In this document: positions 25,704 through 37,201 of the stretch, piece after piece
How the letters are laid out: every line of letters starts with the position of its first letter
Position numbering within the stretch: position 1 is the stretch's first letter
Source of the DNA: Enterococcus pseudoavium NBRC 100491
GTDB taxonomy: Bacteria; Bacillota; Bacilli; Lactobacillales; Enterococcaceae
DNA length: 64,000 nucleotides
Assembly (NCBI RefSeq): GCF_001544295.1
Contig: NZ_BCQF01000004.1
Coordinates: 1 to 64,000, forward strand
Direction of reading: 5' to 3'
Made by a program: the position numbers and the translations under genes
Notes under the pieces: generated by a model
The model's database searches: none
The model's input: only the letters and a program-made list of their open reading frames with translations
Told to the model about the DNA's origin: nothing

Positions 25704-27509
25704 CTAATTAAAAAAATTTTCTTTTAAGCTAAATTGCTTGCCGGTGGTAATATCATATTGGATCATTTGATACTCTTGATAAATCTTTGCTTGCTCTTTC
25801 GTCAGTTTAGCCTCTTTTGACCACGTACCATTTTGGTAATACATGCCTTTTTCAAAAGCTGGCAAAACTTTTTGCAAGGACATCAATAGGTTTTGAAAAC
25901 CGGTCATCGGAAGTCGCCCTTGTTGGAATAAATCTGCGGCAAAATAAACTGGACTGGTTACGGTACGCTGATTGTTTAATTGATGTTGATTGTCATACAT
26001 CAAAAATTCTGTTTCATGCAAGCGATACCCTTGATTTTCCGCTTGGATCGCCTCGGAATAAATCCCTGGCAAATGATCCCCCCAGAAAACAACTAAGGTT
26101 CGTTGCGGCAACTTATCCAGTGCTTGCAAGAACTCTTTTAATGCTTCGCTACTATAAGCGATGTCTTGTAAATAACTACGTACTGCTGAACTATTATCGC
26201 CCTTAGCTAAATAAGGCAGCTCAGAATACTTGTTCTCATAAGGCATGTGAGTCTGCATGGTCACTAAATGCAAAAACTGCGGCTGGCTATTTTTTTTCAG
26301 CTGATCCATAATTTCCTGATAGGCCGCCTGATCCGAGATATACGGATTATTTTCAAGCGTAGCGGTATGCTTCATACTGTCTTCGTCTAAGAATTGATCA
26401 AAACCAAAAGTCTGATAAACATCTTTTCTTTTATACATCGACGTGTTGTACGGGTGGATCGCCGTTGTTTGATATCCCCGCTGTTGTAAAGTGGTTACTA
26501 ATGAAGGAAAGGTCTGAAATTCTGGCACGAGCATCGTGTAGGGAGTCGTCATTTGGGCATTAAATAACTCCATCGAAAAGCCTGTCAATGCTTCAAATTC
26601 AATATTAGCCGTACCGCCGCCATAATTTTGCGACAACATTTGACCGCTAGTCGTCTGATCTGCGACTTCACGATAAGCTTGCAGCGGATCGCCCCCTAAA
26701 ATATCCAAGCCCTTCAACCGACTCGGATCAGAAAAGCTTTCACTCATGACGTAAACAATATCGGGGTGTTCAGTCTCTTTGGGTTCCGTAGTAACTTGAT
26801 ATTTTTCAGTGATTTTCTTAACGTTGGCTGCCGAATACGCTTTAGGCTGTGCCATCGCCTCCACTGGCAAATTGTATAAGAAACCGCCCATAAATCCTGT
26901 ATTATAGTAATTCATTTTCTGGCTGTAGGGAATCCACAAGGCGGTCTTATCGTAAGCTTTACGTAATAAATTATTCTGTTGGTTAAACCCGCCGATATAG
27001 ATCAATAAGAGACTGGTTAATATAAAGATAACTCCGCGTAGTCCTTGCTGCCAATTTTTCAAGTGCAAACTTTTTTTCAAACTAAAAATGAGCAAAAGCA
27101 GGCCTAGCGCTAATAACGCTAAAAACAATAAAAAGATCCCTGTTCCCACCAAATCGCGGATCATTCCGAATTCGATTACCATTTTTAAATCATCTGGATA
27201 AATCGGCTCCATCCGATACTTCATCTTTAGAAAATTTGCAACTCCGACTCCAACGATCACTAAAAGATAAAATAAACTGCCCGATTTCAATGAGCCTAAC
27301 AAACTACTCAACCAGCCATAAAAAATAAACAAGACGAGACAGCCTAAAAAGAATTTTTCTGTGTGCCAAGAAAAAGCAAACTTAAACGCTAAATCAAATG
27401 AAAAAGCATTTTGGGTTAATTGTAAAAAAAGATTTGAAACAATGATCAAACCTAATACGCCAAATCCGATTAACCATTGACGCCAAGGTAATTTATGAAA
27501 TTTTTGCAT
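25704..27509 (-). CDS. LTA synthase family phosphoglycerol transferase
   Basis: This 601-residue protein has about five N-terminal membrane helices (to around residue 200) and an extracellular sulfatase-fold domain. The metal-binding MSESFSDPSRL, the catalytic threonine region GGGTANIEFEALTG, MQTHMPYE and FWGDHLPG are all present, as in LtaS/YfnI/YvgJ enzymes that use phosphatidylglycerol to build or prime the glycerol-phosphate chain of lipoteichoic acid. Which paralogue this is cannot be told from sequence alone. The next gene, ttcA, is 19 bp downstream. Confidence 0.88.
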   Translation of the reverse strand: MQKFHKLPWRQWLIGFGVLGLIIVSNLFLQLTQNAFSFDLAFKFAFSWHTEKFFLGCLVLFIFYGWLSSLLGSLKSGSLFYLLVIVGVGVANFLKMKYRMEPIYPDDLKMVIEFGMIRDLVGTGIFLLFLALLALGLLLLIFSLKKSLHLKNWQQGLRGVIFILTSLLLIYIGGFNQQNNLLRKAYDKTALWIPYSQKMNYYNTGFMGGFLYNLPVEAMAQPKAYSAANVKKITEKYQVTTEPKETEHPDIVYVMSESFSDPSRLKGLDILGGDPLQAYREVADQTTSGQMLSQNYGGGTANIEFEALTGFSMELFNAQMTTPYTMLVPEFQTFPSLVTTLQQRGYQTTAIHPYNTSMYKRKDVYQTFGFDQFLDEDSMKHTATLENNPYISDQAAYQEIMDQLKKNSQPQFLHLVTMQTHMPYENKYSELPYLAKGDNSSAVRSYLQDIAYSSEALKEFLQALDKLPQRTLVVFWGDHLPGIYSEAIQAENQGYRLHETEFLMYDNQHQLNNQRTVTSPVYFAADLFQQGRLPMTGFQNLLMSLQKVLPAFEKGMYYQNGTWSKEAKLTKEQAKIYQEYQMIQYDITTGKQFSLKENFFN

Positions 27510-27572
27510 AATCCTCTCCCATTCATGAACTCATAACATTTTAGCTAGAAAAGACAGGAATGTAAAGAAGCA

Positions 27573-27607
27573 CAAAAAAGCCTAGCAAGGCGTATTCTCT
27601 GCTAGGC
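27573..27607 (-). terminator. Terminator of pncB-nadE
   Basis: On the minus strand GCCTAGCA and TGCTAGGC pair around a 12-nt loop, then TTTTTT. It starts ten bases past the nadE stop. Confidence 0.82.
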
Positions 27608-27616
27608 AAATATTTA

Positions 27617-28441
27617 TTATTTCCAAAAATCATCGAAGATTGTAATTGGTAAATGACGTTTATGTTGAGTCTTATTCCACCAATTTTCAATCGTGGCTTG
27701 AGCTTTGGCATCGATCGGCTTACCTTCCAAGTAATCATCGATATCGTCATAAGTCACACCCAGAGCCACTTCATCGGCAATCAGTGGCTTGCCATCTTCT
27801 AAATCAGCCGTCGGAACTTTTAAATAGATCGCTTCTTCAGCCCCTAATTCCTTCAACAACATTTTCCCTTGGCGCTTATTCAAACGGAACAATGGTAAAA
27901 TGTCGGCTCCCCCGTCCCCAAACTTCGTAAAGAAACCAGTGATATTTTCCGCTGCATGATCCGTCCCAATCACTGCTCCCTGATTATCTCCGGCGACGGC
28001 ATATTGAGTGATCATTCGTTGGCGGGCTTTGATATTGCCCTTATTGAAATCGCTGATGGTCACCCCGGCTGCTTCTAAAGCGGCGACTTCCGCATCGACG
28101 GCTTCTTTAATATTGACACTTAAACTAACATCTGGCTGTATAAACGCTAATGCCTTTTGAGCATCTGATTCATCAGCTTGTGTGCCATACGGTAGGCGGA
28201 CCGCAATAAATTGATACTGGTCATCACCCGTTTCAGCTCGCATCTCTGTCATCGCTAATTGCGCTAGTCGGCCGGCCAAGGAAGAATCTTGGCCGCCGCT
28301 GATTCCTAAGACGAAGGTTTTTAAGAAAGAATATTTTTTAAGGTAGGCCTTTAAAAAATCGATACTCTTTCGAATCTCTGCTTCGGGATCAATTGTTGGT
28401 TTGGTTCCTAACGCTTTAATAATTTCTGCTTGTAACGTCAT
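27617..28441 (-). CDS. nadE: Ammonia-dependent NAD+ synthetase
   Basis: NadE adenylates nicotinate adenine dinucleotide and amidates it with ammonia to NAD+. The 274-residue protein has the ATP-pyrophosphatase loop [16 protein letters not shown] at about 46-61, and [26 protein letters not shown] around residues 158-183. The short length without a nitrilase domain marks the ammonia-dependent form. It follows pncB by 13 bp, so nicotinate salvage and the final NAD+ step are made from one transcript. Confidence 0.96.
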   Translation of the reverse strand: MTLQAEIIKALGTKPTIDPEAEIRKSIDFLKAYLKKYSFLKTFVLGISGGQDSSLAGRLAQLAMTEMRAETGDDQYQFIAVRLPYGTQADESDAQKALAFIQPDVSLSVNIKEAVDAEVAALEAAGVTISDFNKGNIKARQRMITQYAVAGDNQGAVIGTDHAAENITGFFTKFGDGGADILPLFRLNKRQGKMLLKELGAEEAIYLKVPTADLEDGKPLIADEVALGVTYDDIDDYLEGKPIDAKAQATIENWWNKTQHKRHLPITIFDDFWK

Positions 28442-28454
28442 GTCCCATTCACTC

Positions 28455-29927
28455 CTAATCTTCTTGTTGCAAGTACATCATAGATTCGCGAACTTGTTTC
28501 ATGATTTTATTTTTGTGATTCCAGCACTCCGTTGACAAGTCGACGGGATATTTTTGTGGATTCAGATCGCGTTTATACTCTTCCCATAAAGAATCCAAGC
28601 TGTTTTTAGCCGTCTGTTTGACTGTTTCTAAATCAGGCAAATCATAGACCAACTGGCCATCAACAAAAATATCTTTTAAGATGGGACGCGCTTCAAAGTT
28701 CTTCACCGTTTTATTGACATACGTGTAGACCGGATGGAACATAAAAATCTCCGTTTCTTTTCGAGGATCTTCATCCCAAAGGGTCACATAATCGCCTTCT
28801 GACTTACCATCAGATTTGCGAGTGATTCGCCAAACTTGCTTTTTACCCGGTGTCGTAACTTTTTCTGCGTTGCTTGAAAGCTTGATCGTATCGACCATTT
28901 CACCTTGTTCATTTTCAATCGATACTAATTTAAACACAGCGCCCAATGCAGGCTGATCGTAGGCTGTAATCAATTTAGTTCCCACACCCCAAACATCGAT
29001 CTTCGCATGCTGCATCTTTAAGTTTTGAATCGTGCCTTCATCTAAATCGTTTGATGCATAGATTTTAGCATCTGGATAACCGGCTTCATCCAATTGTTGA
29101 CGAACTCGTTTAGAGATATAAGCCATATCCCCGCTGTCGATCCGCACGCCTAAGAAATTGATTTTATCTCCCATTTCTTTGGCTACCTTGATCGCATTTG
29201 GCACACCTGATTTGATCGTATCATACGTATCTACTAAGAAGACACAATCGCGGTGAGTCTCAGCGTATGCTTTAAAACCGTCATAATCATTTCCATAAGA
29301 CTGGATCAAGGAATGGGCATGAGTTCCACTGTCAGGAATCCCAAAAATTTTACCAGCACGAACATTACTCGTGGCATCTGCTCCGCCAATATAGGCAGCT
29401 CGTGTCCCCCATAAAGCTGCATCCAATTCTTGTGCACGTCTTGTCCCAAATTCTAATAAAGGATCCGTACCGATAACTGATTTGATACGAGCTGCTTTAG
29501 TCGCAATCAGCGTTTGGAAGTTTACGATATTCAACAAGGTAGTTTCCACTAATTGGCACTGTAGTAGTGGGCCTTCTACTTGAATGATTGGTTCATTATT
29601 GAAGACCAATTCGCCTTCTTCCGTCGAACGAACCGTACAGGCAAACTTGAAATCACGTAAATAATCAATAAAAGCACTTGGATAATGTTCCACTTCAGCC
29701 AAATACGCAAGATCACTTTCGCTAAATTGTAAATTCTCCAAGTATTTTACCAAACGTTCCAAACCGGCAAAAATGGCATAACCATTATCAAATGGCATAT
29801 TTCGGAAGTAACACTCAAATACTGCATGAAGATCCGCTCGACCCGTTTCCCAATAAGTTTTCATCATATTGATTTGATAAAGATCCGTATGGAGTGTCAA
29901 ACTGTCATCTTCGTACAACTTTTTCAT
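28455..29927 (-). CDS. pncB: Nicotinate phosphoribosyltransferase
   Basis: PncB joins nicotinate to PRPP, with ATP hydrolysis, to give nicotinate mononucleotide, the entry of the Preiss-Handler NAD salvage route. The 490-residue protein has the N-terminal [13 protein letters not shown], the conserved EFGTRRAQ segment, and the [17 protein letters not shown] motif that holds the phosphorylated histidine. GAGGAG is one base from the first ATG and seven bases from the second, so I place the start at 29927. It heads the pncB-nadE operon. Confidence 0.95.
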   Translation of the reverse strand: MKKLYEDDSLTLHTDLYQINMMKTYWETGRADLHAVFECYFRNMPFDNGYAIFAGLERLVKYLENLQFSESDLAYLAEVEHYPSAFIDYLRDFKFACTVRSTEEGELVFNNEPIIQVEGPLLQCQLVETTLLNIVNFQTLIATKAARIKSVIGTDPLLEFGTRRAQELDAALWGTRAAYIGGADATSNVRAGKIFGIPDSGTHAHSLIQSYGNDYDGFKAYAETHRDCVFLVDTYDTIKSGVPNAIKVAKEMGDKINFLGVRIDSGDMAYISKRVRQQLDEAGYPDAKIYASNDLDEGTIQNLKMQHAKIDVWGVGTKLITAYDQPALGAVFKLVSIENEQGEMVDTIKLSSNAEKVTTPGKKQVWRITRKSDGKSEGDYVTLWDEDPRKETEIFMFHPVYTYVNKTVKNFEARPILKDIFVDGQLVYDLPDLETVKQTAKNSLDSLWEEYKRDLNPQKYPVDLSTECWNHKNKIMKQVRESMMYLQQED

Positions 29928-29971
29928 AATCATGCTCCTCGTTTGTTTTAGTAATTTAAACTATTTCATCC

Positions 29972-29980
29972 ATTATAGCA
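29972..29980 (-). promoter_or_regulatory. Extended -10 promoter element for pncB-nadE
   Basis: On the minus strand TGCTATAAT lies 44 bases before the pncB start. The matching -35 position is poor, so the extended -10 likely carries the promoter. I do not see a convincing NiaR operator. Confidence 0.5.
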
Positions 29981-30043
29981 TAAGAACTCCGTAGGAACAG
30001 TCTTAGCTTCTCTCCTTCGCCGCTTTTTTTCTGACCAAACGAC

Positions 30044-30073
30044 AAAAAAAGAGAAAGGCAGCGGCCCTTCTCT
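30044..30073 (-). terminator. Terminator of the DUF1827 gene
   Basis: On the minus strand AGAGAAGGG and CCTTTCTCT form a stem around the CCGCTG region, followed by TTTTTTT. It begins right after the DUF1827 stop codon. Confidence 0.8.
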
Positions 30074-30075
30074 AA

Positions 30076-30435
30076 TTAGTTATTAGGAACTTTATATTCT
30101 ACCGAAATAATATCTTTGTAGGATTCTTTCGGTCTGATCCCTGCATCTAGAATCTGTTTTTTATATCCAACATCTACCACAACATCTTTCCGCTCCACTT
30201 TCAACAAGCGGTTGATGATTGTATCGACTTCTTTATGACTGATTTTACGATGACGATTCAATAGCAATAAGTTAATTGTATCGAAGCGATCAACATAAAT
30301 AATTTTTGTGCGGTCATAGGCGTACAGTTTTAGTAACTTTACCGCCTCGCGCTGATCAAAAAAGTATCTGGTTATATTTGGATACAAGGTTTCTAAATTA
30401 ACGTTGCTATTTAAAGGTGTCTCGATTAATTTCAT
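30076..30435 (-). CDS. DUF1827 family protein
   Basis: This 119-residue cytosolic protein resembles the DUF1827 family found mainly in enterococci and relatives; its function is unknown. It begins MKLIETPLNSNVNLETLYPN and has the central YDRTKIIYVDRFDTINLLLLNRHRKI followed by VVVDVGYKKQILDAG. There are no membrane segments or catalytic motifs I can point to. It stands alone between pncB and groEL, with its own terminator. A perfect 7-bp inverted repeat CAAAATG/CATTTTG lies about 110 bp upstream at 30545-30559 and might be an operator. The family call is from pattern memory. Confidence 0.7.
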   Translation of the reverse strand: MKLIETPLNSNVNLETLYPNITRYFFDQREAVKLLKLYAYDRTKIIYVDRFDTINLLLLNRHRKISHKEVDTIINRLLKVERKDVVVDVGYKKQILDAGIRPKESYKDIISVEYKVPNN

Positions 30436-30562
30436 CAGCAGTCTCCTATCTATTTGAATTTTTTAATTAAATAAAAAATAATCCTTCACTAATATTTTAC
30501 CACAGAGAAAAAATTTTTAACCAACCTACCAAAAAAATTTAGCAAAATGTGCCATTTTGGAA

Positions 30563-30594
30563 GAAAAAAGTCATCGAAATCATTTCCGATGACT
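30563..30594 (-). terminator. Terminator of groESL
   Basis: On the minus strand AGTCATCG and CGATGACT pair, extended inward by AAAT-rich bases, and TTTTTT follows. It is 22 bases past the groEL stop. Confidence 0.82.
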
Positions 30595-30615
30595 AATTTA
30601 AAGGCATTGATAAGC

Positions 30616-32247
<1,632 letters not shown>

Positions 32248-32267
32248 TCATTCACCTCATTAATTTT

Positions 32268-32552
32268 TTATTCGACAATTGCCATAATATCTTTAGCTGC
32301 GATAATCAAATACTCGCTGCCTTCATACTTCACTTCTGTTCCAGAATATTTTTCAAACATTACCATATCACCAACAGCTACTGGCATTGGACTTTTTTGA
32401 CCGTTTTCAAGTACATTGCCTTCACCTACAGCTACAACTTTAGCGGTTTGTGGTTTTTCTTTAGCGGCAGAAGCTAAGACTAGACCGCCAACTGTTTTTT
32501 CTTCTTCTTGAGTCACTTCAAGAATGACACGATCACCTAATGGTTTTAACAC
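32268..32552 (-). CDS. groES: Co-chaperonin GroES
   Basis: GroES is the heptameric lid of the GroEL chamber. The protein is 94 residues, with the N-terminal [12 protein letters not shown], the mobile loop around residues 16-33 ([17 protein letters not shown]) and the closing [15 protein letters not shown]. The frame opens upstream at a TTG, but GGAGGG lies seven bases before the GTG at 32552, and starting there gives the usual 94-residue protein. It is the first gene of groESL. Confidence 0.97.
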   Translation of the reverse strand: MLKPLGDRVILEVTQEEEKTVGGLVLASAAKEKPQTAKVVAVGEGNVLENGQKSPMPVAVGDMVMFEKYSGTEVKYEGSEYLIIAAKDIMAIVE

Positions 32553-32588
32553 GATAAATCCCTCCAACTAGTAATGATTTCAAATTCA

Positions 32589-32615
32589 TTAGCACTCGAT
32601 AACCAAGAGTGCTAA
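32589..32615. promoter_or_regulatory. CIRCE operator (HrcA-binding site)
   Basis: A perfect TTAGCACTC, nine bases, GAGTGCTAA inverted repeat matches the CIRCE consensus. It lies between the groESL promoter and groES. HrcA bound here represses the chaperonin operon until heat or misfolding stress. Confidence 0.97.
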
Positions 32616-32627
32616 CCTACATTTCTT

Positions 32628-32656
32628 ATCATACTCATTTTTGTTTCTTTTTGCAA
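32628..32656 (-). promoter_or_regulatory. Promoter of groESL
   Basis: On the minus strand TTGCAA (32651-32656) and TATGAT (32628-32633) are separated by exactly 17 bp. The start site would fall just upstream of or within the CIRCE repeat. I see no CtsR box. Confidence 0.85.
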
Positions 32657-32748
32657 GTCCTTCGTCTGCATTTTTAAATTTCCCTCCCATAAGCTTTGCT
32701 AAAATTTATGATATACTAAGGAACAATACCTATTAGAAAGGGAAACAA

Positions 32749-33393
32749 ATGAACGAAAAAAAATATAGTTTCATTACGATCTTTACGTATGGATTTGTGC
32801 TATTTTCACCGATCATTTTTCTACAGGTTTTCCATGCAAATCCCTCGCAAATCATTCAACTGACAACACTGGCCTATTTTTTGGGAGCACTGTTGATGAT
32901 TTTTTATCGTTCCAGATCACAGTTGTTCGGCTTGGAACGACAGCAAAAAAATAGGCTACTGACTATTTTGCTCGGTCTTTTCGGGATTCCCGCCTCTTTA
33001 CTGCTGCAAATGGTTATTTTACAGATTGAGCAACGTATACTGGGACAATCAGTTGTATCACAAAATACGCAGAATATCGTTCAATTAATCAGAGATAATA
33101 TGATTTTCATTTTAGCGACGACCATTGCCGGTCCAATCATGGAAGAATTTGTCTTTCGACGTGCAGTCTTCGGTGCCTTAGAAAAACGTTTTGGTTTTTG
33201 GTTCCCGGCGCTCTTAAGTTCCATCCTGTTTGCTTTAGCTCATAATGATGGTCACTACCTTTTGTACGCGGGTCTAGGCTTACTTTTTTGTAGTGTGTAT
33301 CGTTATAGTGGTCGCATTTGGACTTCTATGATTACTCATGTCGGCATGAATCTATTAGTCATTCTCGCACAGTTAGGAATCCAATCCCATTGA
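32749..33393 (+). CDS. CPBP-family intramembrane metalloprotease
   Basis: The 214-residue protein has about six membrane helices and the three CPBP (Abi/Rce1-like) motifs: EEFVFRR (glutamates around residue 129), FALAHND (histidine around 165), and a final THVGMN. Such proteins are membrane proteases, in Lactobacillales often linked to bacteriocin maturation or self-immunity, but no bacteriocin gene is near, so its substrate is unknown. GAAAGGG precedes the ATG. It is a single gene, divergent from groESL, with its own terminator. Confidence 0.87.
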   Translation: MNEKKYSFITIFTYGFVLFSPIIFLQVFHANPSQIIQLTTLAYFLGALLMIFYRSRSQLFGLERQQKNRLLTILLGLFGIPASLLLQMVILQIEQRILGQSVVSQNTQNIVQLIRDNMIFILATTIAGPIMEEFVFRRAVFGALEKRFGFWFPALLSSILFALAHNDGHYLLYAGLGLLFCSVYRYSGRIWTSMITHVGMNLLVILAQLGIQSH

Positions 33394-33421
33394 TTCGACA
33401 CAAATCCTTTGCCTTTTTATC

Positions 33422-33465
33422 AAAAGCTCCTTAGACTGTCACTATAGTCTGCGGAGCTTTTTTTT
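33422..33465 (+). terminator. Terminator of the CPBP protease gene
   Basis: AAAAGCTCC-TTAGACT and AGTCTG-CGGAGCTTT form a long imperfect stem, followed by TTTTTTT. Confidence 0.85.
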
Positions 33466-33514
33466 ACTAAAACAACACGTTTGACTTGATAATAAATGAT
33501 TGAGGAGGATTTTT

Positions 33515-34135
33515 ATGAAATTAGCGATTATTGGCGCCACTGGCAATGCTGGTTCTCTAATCTTAAAAGAAGCGCTCGACCGTGATTTGGCTGTCACCGC
33601 CATCGTTCGACATCCAGAAAAACTTAAAGTAAAAGTTCCCACGTTAGTTAAAGATTTATTCGACCTAACTAAAGAAGACTTGGCGGATTTCGATGTGCTA
33701 ATCGATGCCTTTCGTCCACCGTTGGGAAAAGAAGAATTGCACCAAACTTCATTGCAGTACCTAAGCAACCTTTTAATTGGAACGGATACGCGTCTACTAG
33801 TTGTTGGTGGAACTTCTTCATTATTCATCAATGAAACACAACGAATGATCGAAGTCTCGGACCCCAAAGCAGATTATTATCCGACTGCTTATAATATGTA
33901 CCAAGCTTTTTTAGAATTACGAACTACCGAAAAGCTAAACTGGACGTATTTAAGTCCCGCTGCTTATTTTAATCCTGATGGAAAACAGACAGGCCATTAT
34001 CAAGTCAGTGATGAGCATTTACAAAAAAACGCTGAAGGTAAAAGTGAAATCAGTATGGCTGATTATGCCATCGCAATGATTGATGAGGTTGTCACACCGA
34101 AACATTTGAACCAACATTTCAGCGTGTACAGCTAA
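33515..34135 (+). CDS. NAD(P)-binding Rossmann-fold protein
   Basis: This 206-residue protein belongs to the NAD(P)H-binding/NmrA-like atypical short-chain dehydrogenase group. It starts with the dinucleotide-binding IIGATGNAGSLILKEAL, followed by AIVRHPEKL, DVLIDAFR and VVGGTSSLFIN. It lacks a clear YxxxK catalytic pair, so it may be a reductase of unusual type or a redox sensor. GAGGAGG is six bases before the ATG at 33515; the frame opens upstream at a TTG that overlaps that site. It is a single gene convergent with walJ. Confidence 0.85.
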   Translation: MKLAIIGATGNAGSLILKEALDRDLAVTAIVRHPEKLKVKVPTLVKDLFDLTKEDLADFDVLIDAFRPPLGKEELHQTSLQYLSNLLIGTDTRLLVVGGTSSLFINETQRMIEVSDPKADYYPTAYNMYQAFLELRTTEKLNWTYLSPAAYFNPDGKQTGHYQVSDEHLQKNAEGKSEISMADYAIAMIDEVVTPKHLNQHFSVYS

Positions 34136-34146
34136 CAAATCTTGCA

Positions 34147-34185
34147 AAAAAAGACAAGCTCGCATAAAAGCAAGCTTGTCTTTTT
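34147..34185 (+). terminator. Bidirectional terminator, Rossmann gene and wal operon
   Basis: AAAAAGACAAGCT-GC and GC-AGCTTGTCTTTTT pair around ATAAAA. The walJ stop lies at its right edge, so it closes the leftward walRKHIJ operon as well. Confidence 0.88.
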
Positions 34186-34993
34186 AGATTGCAAATAATT
34201 CTGTTGCACTGTCTGGATCAGTATCGAAAACTTGGAATTGATAATTCACGCCTAAATCATAACGCGTCAAGGTCTCCTCCATCGTCATGTGTGCTAATTC
34301 TTTCATATTGTTTTCTTTACTCAAATGGCCCAAATAAATCCGCTTCGTTCGATCACCCAGGATATCGGTCATAACTAACGCACCATCTTCATTTGACAAA
34401 TGACCTTGGTCGCCTAGAATCCGCTGCTTCAAACTCCAAGGATACGCACCCATCCGCAGCATCTCTAAATCATGATTGCTTTCTACTAAATAAGCATCCG
34501 CATCCCGAATCGTTCCTCTAACCTGTTCGCTGGCATACCCCGTATCTGTCAACATCACAAAAGAATGTCCGTCTTTATAAAAACGATAAAACTGTGGCGC
34601 TGCCGCATCATGGGAGACACCAAAACTCTCAATGTCTAAATCCCCAAAAGTTAGAACTTTTCCCATTTCAAAGATATGTTTCTGCTCTACGTCAACTTTT
34701 CCAATCAAAGGAGCCATCGCTTCCCAAGTCTTTTCGTTGGCATAAACCGGTAATTTATATTTTCTGGCAAGAACGCCGACACCATGGATATGGTCGCGAT
34801 GTTCATGGGTAACTAAAATCGCATCTAGATCCTCAGGTTTTCGATCGACCTCTGCTAACAGCGAAGTGATTTTCTTTCCACTCAATCCAGCATCTACCAA
34901 GATTCTTTTTTGCGGACTTTCTAAATACAAGGAATTCCCGGTACTACCGCTGGCTAAAATGCTGACATTGAAGGCATTATTCATTTCTAACAT
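34184..34993 (-). CDS. walJ: WalJ (YycJ) metallo-beta-lactamase-fold exonuclease-like protein
   Basis: WalJ is the conserved MBL-fold protein of the WalRK operon, thought to act on DNA and to help coordinate replication with division. The 269-residue protein has VSILASGSTGNSLYLES at the start, the metal motif THEHRDHIHG around residue 65, and ESNHD and GHLSNED further on. GAGGGG sits 12 bases before the ATG at 34993; a TTG two codons upstream is a possible alternative. It follows walI by about 50 bp and is the last gene of the operon. No htrA follows it. Confidence 0.91.
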   Translation of the reverse strand: MLEMNNAFNVSILASGSTGNSLYLESPQKRILVDAGLSGKKITSLLAEVDRKPEDLDAILVTHEHRDHIHGVGVLARKYKLPVYANEKTWEAMAPLIGKVDVEQKHIFEMGKVLTFGDLDIESFGVSHDAAAPQFYRFYKDGHSFVMLTDTGYASEQVRGTIRDADAYLVESNHDLEMLRMGAYPWSLKQRILGDQGHLSNEDGALVMTDILGDRTKRIYLGHLSKENNMKELAHMTMEETLTRYDLGVNYQFQVFDTDPDSATELFAI

Positions 34994-35041
34994 GAGCAAT
35001 TGGTCCCCTCTTTTAAAACTGTTCTCAGTATACAACCCTTT

Positions 35042-35887
35042 TTAGGGATTTTCCACCTTTGGAACTAAATTATTCGTGATTACTTGATTGTTCAATGCAT
35101 TGACTTTTTCAATCTGGGTCGTCTTGTCAGAGGCTTTGACCTTAACAAACCAAACCGGCACATAAACATTTTTTTCCCGCACTTCCAACGTTCGGAAATA
35201 ACCAAGATAAATATTCGTAATCGTCGCTTTACTTGGAATATTATTGTTGATATACAGCGTGTTTAAGATTTCTTTTTCTGAGTAAAGCGTCATTTTTTCT
35301 CGTAGCGGTTCAATCTCCTTCAACCGCGTTTGAGTATATTTCGTGACTTTCTCCTGGTCACTATTTTTCTCAATATCTAAAGTGACCCGCGAGGTCTCAT
35401 CGATAAAAGGAATCCCTTCATAAGACTGCGCACCAACAATTTTACCCAGCTCTTCGTCTTTTTTTGAAATATCCGGCAAATACGTATACTCTGCACCATT
35501 CATAATAAATGTTTTATCTTTCATTAAACGATTAAAGCTGCTAGTCGCCTTTTTCAAATTAAACGAGATCTCCCGATTCATGTAACTAGTCAAAATTTTA
35601 TCTGAAATATTAAAATCATTCGTTAAGGGTTGAGCGCCGCTGTCGTTTACTAAAGCGGCAAAATTATCTTGTTCTGCGCTTAAATAGTACCCTTCACGGT
35701 GCTCATCAGAGACAGTATCTTTGACCTTCACCTCGTCATTTTCAAGACGCTGTAAAATATCCTCTCGTTGATTCGAGTTTGTAACCAAGCTCTGCTCATG
35801 CTGGTTATTCCAGTAAATACTAAATAAGAAAATATTTAAACCAATGAAGACGAGAAAAAAGATCCATTCGATTTTTCTAAAATCCAA
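35042..35887 (-). CDS. walI: WalI (YycI) regulator of WalK
   Basis: WalI, together with WalH, is a membrane-anchored extracytoplasmic protein that binds the WalK sensor kinase and tunes its activity. The 281-residue protein has a single N-terminal membrane helix (IEWIFFLVFIGLNIFLFSIYW, about 7-27) and an extracellular YycI domain. The rest lacks enzymatic motifs. Its ATG directly abuts the walH stop codon, so the two are almost certainly cotranslated. Confidence 0.93.
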   Translation of the reverse strand: MDFRKIEWIFFLVFIGLNIFLFSIYWNNQHEQSLVTNSNQREDILQRLENDEVKVKDTVSDEHREGYYLSAEQDNFAALVNDSGAQPLTNDFNISDKILTSYMNREISFNLKKATSSFNRLMKDKTFIMNGAEYTYLPDISKKDEELGKIVGAQSYEGIPFIDETSRVTLDIEKNSDQEKVTKYTQTRLKEIEPLREKMTLYSEKEILNTLYINNNIPSKATITNIYLGYFRTLEVREKNVYVPVWFVKVKASDKTTQIEKVNALNNQVITNNLVPKVENP

Positions 35888-37201
35888 TTAGCTCGCCTCC
35901 GTTTCAAGATTTCCTTGCATCAACTGATCAGCAGGATACCAAATGTTATCGTATTTAATAAACCATTCTGGAGTCAAAGCAACTAATTTATTTACACCGT
36001 CAATATCTTGCCAAGTATAGCCGATGATAAAACTTTGGATTTTATCAAGATCGATTCCGACTGCAGCCAAATTATTTTCAATTTCTAAGGTGCTGGGCAA
36101 TTCGACTTCCTCATCAGAAGGAATTGGTACCTGGACCGTATCCATACTGGTTTCGATGTGAACTTGTGGCGGCGCTGAATTAGCTGCGTGCTCTATTTTC
36201 ACAATCATTTTCCCCTTCGATGACTGACTGAAGATTGGATAGCCTTCAACAAATATTCGATAATTGATCTGTCCATCATGATGGTCAAAATAACGCAAAT
36301 TACCCACCGCGGTCCCTAAGCGACTGACATAATTAAAGCTTTGAGTGTATAAACTTTCTTTTGCCAAGTCTTCGGATAGTTCCCCATTAAAGGCAACCAA
36401 ACGTTTTTGTTCATCCATCATCAACTCTTCGTGACCGCTGACAAACGAACGCATCCCACTGGCTTCTTCCTCACCTTTGGCTTGGTCTGGATTTTGGAAA
36501 AAAGCATTCCGAAAAAGCGAATACGCTTGGGTCGTCAAAATATAACTGTATTTCTTTAAGCAGACCCGATCCTTGGTTACTAACAACTGTGGAACTAAAG
36601 GATTCTCATCGGACATTGGTAAGTAGCGTCCTTCGTTTTTTTGATAAATCTCTGCAAGCCCTGTGAAATCTTCTGAAATCGTCGCTTCATAAACAGTCGG
36701 TTTCTTGTAATTCAAAAAACGAATTTTTTTCTGAGAAAAATCAACTTGGATCTTTGAAAAGGTAATGTCATTCGCATCCTCCAAAGAGTTCAAATTGATG
36801 GGCATATCAAAGACTTTGATGTATTCAGTCAGTGAAAAACCACCTTCATAATTCAATTCGATGCCGTTATCCAAGCTATAATAATCTTTGATTTCAGTTT
36901 CGATCTGCTGGTCTTCTAGCAGTTGACCATAGGTACTTTCCGTCAATCGAGCTTGGGTCGTTGCTAATAAATTCTCACTGTTCGTTTGAAACTTTCCCTC
37001 AGGCAAATTCCAAATACCGCGAATCGGCAAAAAAGCATCCGTAGCTTTGGCATAGTTTTGATCATTTTTCACTGCTTGTTTACTAGTATTAACATTCGCT
37101 GTTTTAGAGGTCGGACTAAGCCAAATGGCATAAGTCAAAATGAGGCTGAGTAAGATCAGAGCGATAAGTGCCATTCGTATGATTTTTTCTGAAATTTTCA
37201 T
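35888..37201 (-). CDS. walH: WalH (YycH) regulator of WalK
   Basis: WalH is a membrane-anchored partner of WalI that modulates the WalK kinase at the division site. The 437-residue protein has one N-terminal membrane helix (IIRMALIALILLSLILTYAIWL, about 5-26) and a large extracellular YycH domain. Its ATG overlaps the walK stop codon as ATGA, so translation is coupled; the frame also opens two codons upstream at a TTG, which I reject because GAGGA is better placed for this ATG. Confidence 0.93.
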   Translation of the reverse strand: MKISEKIIRMALIALILLSLILTYAIWLSPTSKTANVNTSKQAVKNDQNYAKATDAFLPIRGIWNLPEGKFQTNSENLLATTQARLTESTYGQLLEDQQIETEIKDYYSLDNGIELNYEGGFSLTEYIKVFDMPINLNSLEDANDITFSKIQVDFSQKKIRFLNYKKPTVYEATISEDFTGLAEIYQKNEGRYLPMSDENPLVPQLLVTKDRVCLKKYSYILTTQAYSLFRNAFFQNPDQAKGEEEASGMRSFVSGHEELMMDEQKRLVAFNGELSEDLAKESLYTQSFNYVSRLGTAVGNLRYFDHHDGQINYRIFVEGYPIFSQSSKGKMIVKIEHAANSAPPQVHIETSMDTVQVPIPSDEEVELPSTLEIENNLAAVGIDLDKIQSFIIGYTWQDIDGVNKLVALTPEWFIKYDNIWYPADQLMQGNLETEAS